From RYN-230 sp036497945 (GTDB lineage Bacteria; Actinomycetota; Actinomycetes; Streptosporangiales; Streptosporangiaceae), in assembly GCA_036497945.1 (NCBI GenBank), contig DASXIN010000166.1:1-64000 (forward strand): a stretch of 64,000 bases of DNA, written 5' to 3'. The notes beneath the pieces are model-generated. The model worked only from the letters and a program-made list of their open reading frames with translations, was not told the origin of the DNA and searched no databases. The position numbers were made by a program, and so were the translations under genes. This document shows positions 60,589 through 64,000 of the stretch, one piece after another; position 1 is the stretch's first letter; each line of letters begins with the position of its first letter.

Positions 60589-62531
60589 GGCCGGCCTGCC
60601 AGGTAACGGCCGAGCGCGCTGACCGGGAACACCAGCCGGTACAGGTGGTAGTTGATGTAGAAGTCGCCGGGGAAGCCGGTCCCGGTGTATTGCGGCTCGT
60701 CCCAGGTGCCGTCCGGCCGCTGATGCTCGGTGAGCCAGCGGATGCCCGCTTCCGCGGCCGGGCCCGGCGGTCCCGCGGCCAGCAGGGCGAGCAGCGCCCA
60801 CGCGGTCTGCGACGCGGTGGAGGTGCCCTGCCCGGCCAGCCCGGGGTCGTCGTAGGAGCGCAGGTCCTCGCCCCAGCCGCCGTCCGGGTTCTGGTGCTCC
60901 TCGAGCCAGCGCACCGCCCGCTGGATGGCCGGCTTGGACGCGGGCACGCCCGCCGCGATGAGCGCGGGCACTACCGCGCCGGTGCCGTACACGTAGTTCG
61001 CGCCCCACCGGCCGAACCAGGATCCGTCCGGCTCCTGCGCCCGGAGCAGCCAGACCACCCCGCGCCGGACCGCCCGGCTGCCCGCCTGGCCCTCGGCGGC
61101 CAGCGCCTCGACCACGTGCGCGGTGACGTCGGCCGACGGCGGGTCGATGACCGCGCCGAAGTCACAGAAGGGCAGCTTGGTGACCAGCGTGGAGGTGTTG
61201 TCCGCGTCGAACGCGCCCCAGCCGCCGTCGGCGGACTGCATGCCGGTGATCCAGCGCAGCCCGCGGCCGATGGCCGGGTGCCGGCCACCCGGGCCGGCCA
61301 GGCCAGGCGCGGTGCGGCGCAGCGCCAGCACGGCTTCCGCGGTGTCGTCGATGTCCGGGTACCCGTCGTTGTCGAACTCGAACGCCCAGCCCCCGGGGGC
61401 CAGGTCCGGCCGGCGAACCTGCCAGTCCCCCGGGCCGGGGATCTCCTCGCTCAGCAGCCAGTCGGCCGACTTGCGCAGCGCCGGGTGGTCCGGCGGCAGG
61501 CCCGCGTCGGCCAGCGCGATGACGGCCAGCACCGTGTCCCACACCGGCGACTGGCAGGCTTCCAGCCGCCGGATCTTGCCGTCCGGGGTGTCCTCCCAGA
61601 TGGTGAACCGGTCCAGGCCGGCCAGCCCGCGCTGCAGCACCGGATGGTTGAGCTCGTAGCCCAGCAGGTTCAGCGCGATCAGCGAGTACACCCACGGCGG
61701 CTGGATCCCGCCCCAGCAGCCGTCCCGCTCCTGCCGGGCGATGATCCACTCCGCGCAGCGGCGCAGCGCGGCGCGGCGCACCGCCCGCACCGGCCGGGCC
61801 CGCCGGCCGCGCTTCTCATAGACCTGCAGCGCGCGGTCCAGCTGGCCAAACGCCAGTGCCCAGCCGGTCCGGTCCGCGGCCTGAGCCGACTTGCGGGCCG
61901 GCTGGCCCGGGGGCTGTGCCAGCCGGATCTCGTCTAGGCCGAAGGGGAGGGACCGGACCGGCCGGAACGAGCCCACTACGGTCAGCGGAACGATCGTCTG
62001 CCGAGCCAAGCAGGCCCAGTCGTACACATTAAGGGGGAACCAGGCCGGCAGGTACACCATTTCGGGTGGCATGACCGGAAGGTCATCCCAGGACCACTGG
62101 CCGAACAGGGCCAGCCAGATCCGGGTGAACACCCGGGCGGCCGGGATACCGCCCGCGGCGCGGATCCAGCTGGCCGCCCGGGCCATGTGCGCAGCCTCCG
62201 GCGGGTGCCCGGCCAGCCGCAGCGCCACGTACGCCTCGACTGTGGTGGACAGGTCGCCGGGGCCGCCGTAGAAGTTGGCCCAGGTCCCGTCGTCGCGCTG
62301 CTGGGACGCGATCCACCGCGCCGCCGCGGCGGTCTCCTCCTCGGTGCGTACGCCGAGGAACTGGCGGAGCAGCAGGTCCTCGGCGTCCATCGTGACGTTG
62401 GTCTCCAGCTCGCCCTGCCACCAGCCCTCGTCGTGCTGGCGGCTGAGCAGGTGATCGCGGGCGCTAGCCAGCGCGGACTCTGCGCCGGAGAGCGCAGAAG
62501 ACCTACCGGATCGCGCGTGCGTCACTGTCAT
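60585..62531 (-). CDS. shc: Squalene-hopene cyclase
   Basis: A 648-residue cyclase turning squalene into hopene and hopanol at the membrane. The catalytic acid motif DIDD is at residues 393-396. Repeated QW-type motifs are spread through both alpha-barrels (for example RQHDEGWW, QQRDDGTWANF, ARQERDGCWGG, MQSADGGWGAF, HQNPDGGWG, HQRPDGTW). The length fits the family (about 630-680). The start at 62531 has GAGGAGAGACG in front. It overlaps the next gene by ATGA. Confidence 0.95.
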   Translation of the reverse strand: MTVTHARSGRSSALSGAESALASARDHLLSRQHDEGWWQGELETNVTMDAEDLLLRQFLGVRTEEETAAAARWIASQQRDDGTWANFYGGPGDLSTTVEAYVALRLAGHPPEAAHMARAASWIRAAGGIPAARVFTRIWLALFGQWSWDDLPVMPPEMVYLPAWFPLNVYDWACLARQTIVPLTVVGSFRPVRSLPFGLDEIRLAQPPGQPARKSAQAADRTGWALAFGQLDRALQVYEKRGRRARPVRAVRRAALRRCAEWIIARQERDGCWGGIQPPWVYSLIALNLLGYELNHPVLQRGLAGLDRFTIWEDTPDGKIRRLEACQSPVWDTVLAVIALADAGLPPDHPALRKSADWLLSEEIPGPGDWQVRRPDLAPGGWAFEFDNDGYPDIDDTAEAVLALRRTAPGLAGPGGRHPAIGRGLRWITGMQSADGGWGAFDADNTSTLVTKLPFCDFGAVIDPPSADVTAHVVEALAAEGQAGSRAVRRGVVWLLRAQEPDGSWFGRWGANYVYGTGAVVPALIAAGVPASKPAIQRAVRWLEEHQNPDGGWGEDLRSYDDPGLAGQGTSTASQTAWALLALLAAGPPGPAAEAGIRWLTEHQRPDGTWDEPQYTGTGFPGDFYINYHLYRLVFPVSALGRYLAGRP

Positions 62532-62621
62532 CGTCTCTCCTCACCATCACCACACAGCCCCCGCACCAACACCGGGACGGCCCGTCCTCCGCCGGGCCCG
62601 ATCACCCCCTGGCCTGGCTCC

Positions 62622-63620
62622 TCACCATTGCCGCGCCGTGATGAACTCGGCGATCCCGGCGAACTCGGCCCGCACGTCGTCGGGCATGCCGGTCTCGTTC
62701 AGGCACTTCTCCGCCGCGGCCAGCTGATCCGCGGCCTCGTTCTCAGTCCAGCTCTTGCCGCCGGCCTCCTCGACCAGGCGCGCGGCGCGGGCCAGGTCGT
62801 CCTCGGTCAGCTCGCCCGGCTGGGCCAGCAGCCCGGCCAGTTCCTCGCCCGCCGCCGAGCCGCTGGTCAGCGCGGCCACCACGGGCAGCGACTTCTTCCG
62901 GGCCCGCAGGTCGGCGCGGACCGGCTTGCCGGTCACCTCCGGGGCGCCCCAGATGCCGAGCAGGTCGTCGGTCAGCTGGAAGGCCTGCCCGGCATGAGCG
63001 CCGAAGCCGGCCAGCCCCATGGCCAGTCCGGGCGCCGCACCCACATGGATGGCCCCGATGCTGCAGGCACAGGCCATCAGCGCCGCGGTCTTGTCGCCCG
63101 CCATCGTCTGGCACTCGGCCAGCGTGACGTCGTCGCGCTGCTCGAAGGCGAGGTCGGCGCCCTGCCCGGCGATCAGCCGGAGCACCGCGGCGGACAGGCA
63201 GCGGGCCGCCCAGACGCCCTGCGCGGCGGAGTCCTCCAGCAGGATGTCCTGGGCCAGCGCGAGCAGCGCGTCACCGGCCAGGATGGCCGCGCCCACGCCG
63301 TGCACCGTCCACGCGGTCGGCCGGTGCCGCCGCTCGGTGTCGCCGTCCATGATGTCGTCGTGCAGCAGCGAGAAGTTGTGCACCAGCTCGACCGCGACCG
63401 CCGCGGGCACGCCGCGGTCCGGGGCGGCCCCGGCCGCGCGCGCGGACAGCAGGGCCAGCGCGGGCCGCAACGCCTTGCCCGTGCCGCCGCCGCCGTCCAG
63501 GCCCAGGTGATACGCGGCTACCGTGCGCACCTCGGGGCTGAGCCGGCCCACGGCCGCGGCCACCGCGGGCCCGACCAGGTCGCGGGCCGTCTCCACGCCG
63601 GCCGGCATGACGGCGGTCAC
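62622..63620 (-). CDS. Polyprenyl diphosphate synthase
   Basis: A 332-residue trans-prenyltransferase, probably making farnesyl or longer diphosphate for squalene. The first Asp-rich motif is LLHDDIMDGDTERRHRP (about residues 85-101), the second is AFQLTDDLLGIWG, and KALRPALALLSA carries the lysine-arginine pair. The start GTG 63620 overlaps the upstream HpnE stop (GTGA) and is preferred to ATG 63608. The motif set also resembles polyprenyl transferases packed in family 2 encapsulins, but no encapsulin gene is in the window. Confidence 0.88.
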   Translation of the reverse strand: MTAVMPAGVETARDLVGPAVAAAVGRLSPEVRTVAAYHLGLDGGGGTGKALRPALALLSARAAGAAPDRGVPAAVAVELVHNFSLLHDDIMDGDTERRHRPTAWTVHGVGAAILAGDALLALAQDILLEDSAAQGVWAARCLSAAVLRLIAGQGADLAFEQRDDVTLAECQTMAGDKTAALMACACSIGAIHVGAAPGLAMGLAGFGAHAGQAFQLTDDLLGIWGAPEVTGKPVRADLRARKKSLPVVAALTSGSAAGEELAGLLAQPGELTEDDLARAARLVEEAGGKSWTENEAADQLAAAEKCLNETGMPDDVRAEFAGIAEFITARQW

Positions 63621-64000
63621 GACGACGCTCCGGCGACCGCCGCCGCCTGGCGGCCCGCAGGCACGCCGCGGGGTGATTGGGCCATCTCGCGTCGCAGCTC
63701 GCGGGCTGCGATAAGTCCGCTTCGCACGGCTCCCTCCATCGTGTCCGGCCACCCGGTATCGGTCCAGGCGCCCGCGAGTACCAGGCCGGCCAGCCCGGTC
63801 CCGGCGGCCGGGCGCCGCTCGGCACACCCGGGAACCTGCCGGAACGTGGCCCGGCGCTCCCTGGTGACGAAGAAATCTATGATCTGCGCGTCCCGCGCAG
63901 CGGGGAAGAGCTGGGCCATCGCGGGCAGGAAGCGCTCGCGCAGCACCGCGGCCGGGGTGTCCACCACGTCGTCCGCGGCCGACACCGAGATGGCCAGGTA
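63617..64000 (-). CDS. hpnE: HpnE, squalene-associated FAD desaturase (3' part; cut by window end)
   Basis: Only the last 127 residues lie in the window. The C-terminal FAD-binding end typical of phytoene-desaturase-like HpnE is visible: GLVLAGAWTDTGWPDTMEGAVRSGLIAAREL. HpnE is a flavin oxidoreductase acting before the cyclase in squalene synthesis (with HpnC/HpnD). It is the most upstream gene visible in the hopanoid operon, and hpnC/hpnD are expected beyond the right edge. Confidence 0.9.
   Translation of the reverse strand, partial: YLAISVSAADDVVDTPAAVLRERFLPAMAQLFPAARDAQIIDFFVTRERRATFRQVPGCAERRPAAGTGLAGLVLAGAWTDTGWPDTMEGAVRSGLIAARELRREMAQSPRGVPAGRQAAAVAGASS

Overview
This is a GC-rich, actinomycete-like chromosome segment. 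The codon use is strongly GC-biased, starts are often GTG, and ATGA/GTGA stop-start overlaps are common. The genes include an ECF41-type sigma factor, ROK repressors, a PAS-GAF-PP2C-HATPase regulator and a hopanoid gene cluster. The genus cannot be named from sequence alone; a filamentous soil actinomycete (Streptosporangiales-like or a relative) is the best guess.

Left part (1-26 kb) is accessory and partly degraded. It opens with a large secreted GH54/CBM42 arabinofuranosidase-like protein, a tRNA-Pro and two truncated 3' gene ends lying back to back. A miniature integrated element of about 3.2 kb follows in the 3' end of a tRNA-Gly(TCC) gene. It is bounded by 49-bp direct repeats, carries a tyrosine-recombinase remnant and has a 14-repeat secreted protein as cargo. 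Further on are a large secreted protein, remnants of a globin and an FAD monooxygenase, small enzymes (GNAT, alpha/beta hydrolases, SRPBCC), an ECF41 sigma factor divergent from a YceI/SnoaL/ankyrin/hydrolase operon, a CDF metal exporter, a frameshifted DinB-like gene and a pair of unrecognised genes.

Middle part (26-46 kb) starts with a membrane-anchored propeller-like protein, a DedA protein, an SDR and a NodB-type deacetylase. The core is a pair of divergent sugar operons (about 29.9-43.2 kb). On the minus strand are a PfkB kinase, a GH4 phosphoglycosidase and a ROK repressor. On the plus strand are a ROK kinase, a five-gene Dpp/Opp-type ABC importer, a second GH4 enzyme and a BadF-type amino-sugar kinase. 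A 9-bp-arm palindrome between the two operons is the likely repressor site. The probable logic is ABC uptake of a small glycoside, phosphorylation inside the cell, then NAD-dependent GH4 cleavage, with no PTS needed. A convergent ArsR / SRPBCC / D-aminoacylase operon lies at the end of the plus operon.

Right part (46-64 kb) holds a GNAT, an HpnB-like glycosyltransferase, an SPFH (flotillin-like) protein with a small partner, a ribokinase-like kinase, the PP2C regulator, a MacB-type ABC pair and a large membrane glycosyltransferase. It ends with a tightly coupled hopanoid operon read leftward: hpnE (cut by the window end), a polyprenyl synthase, squalene-hopene cyclase, a fused HpnG-IspH protein and HpnH.

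Two DNA-level features recur. A compound palindromic repeat (69-bp unit where tandem) lies inside or at the ends of four protein-coding genes, always translated in frame. Long, nearly perfect hairpins without U-tracts sit about 15-25 bases past several stop codons and probably act as terminators.
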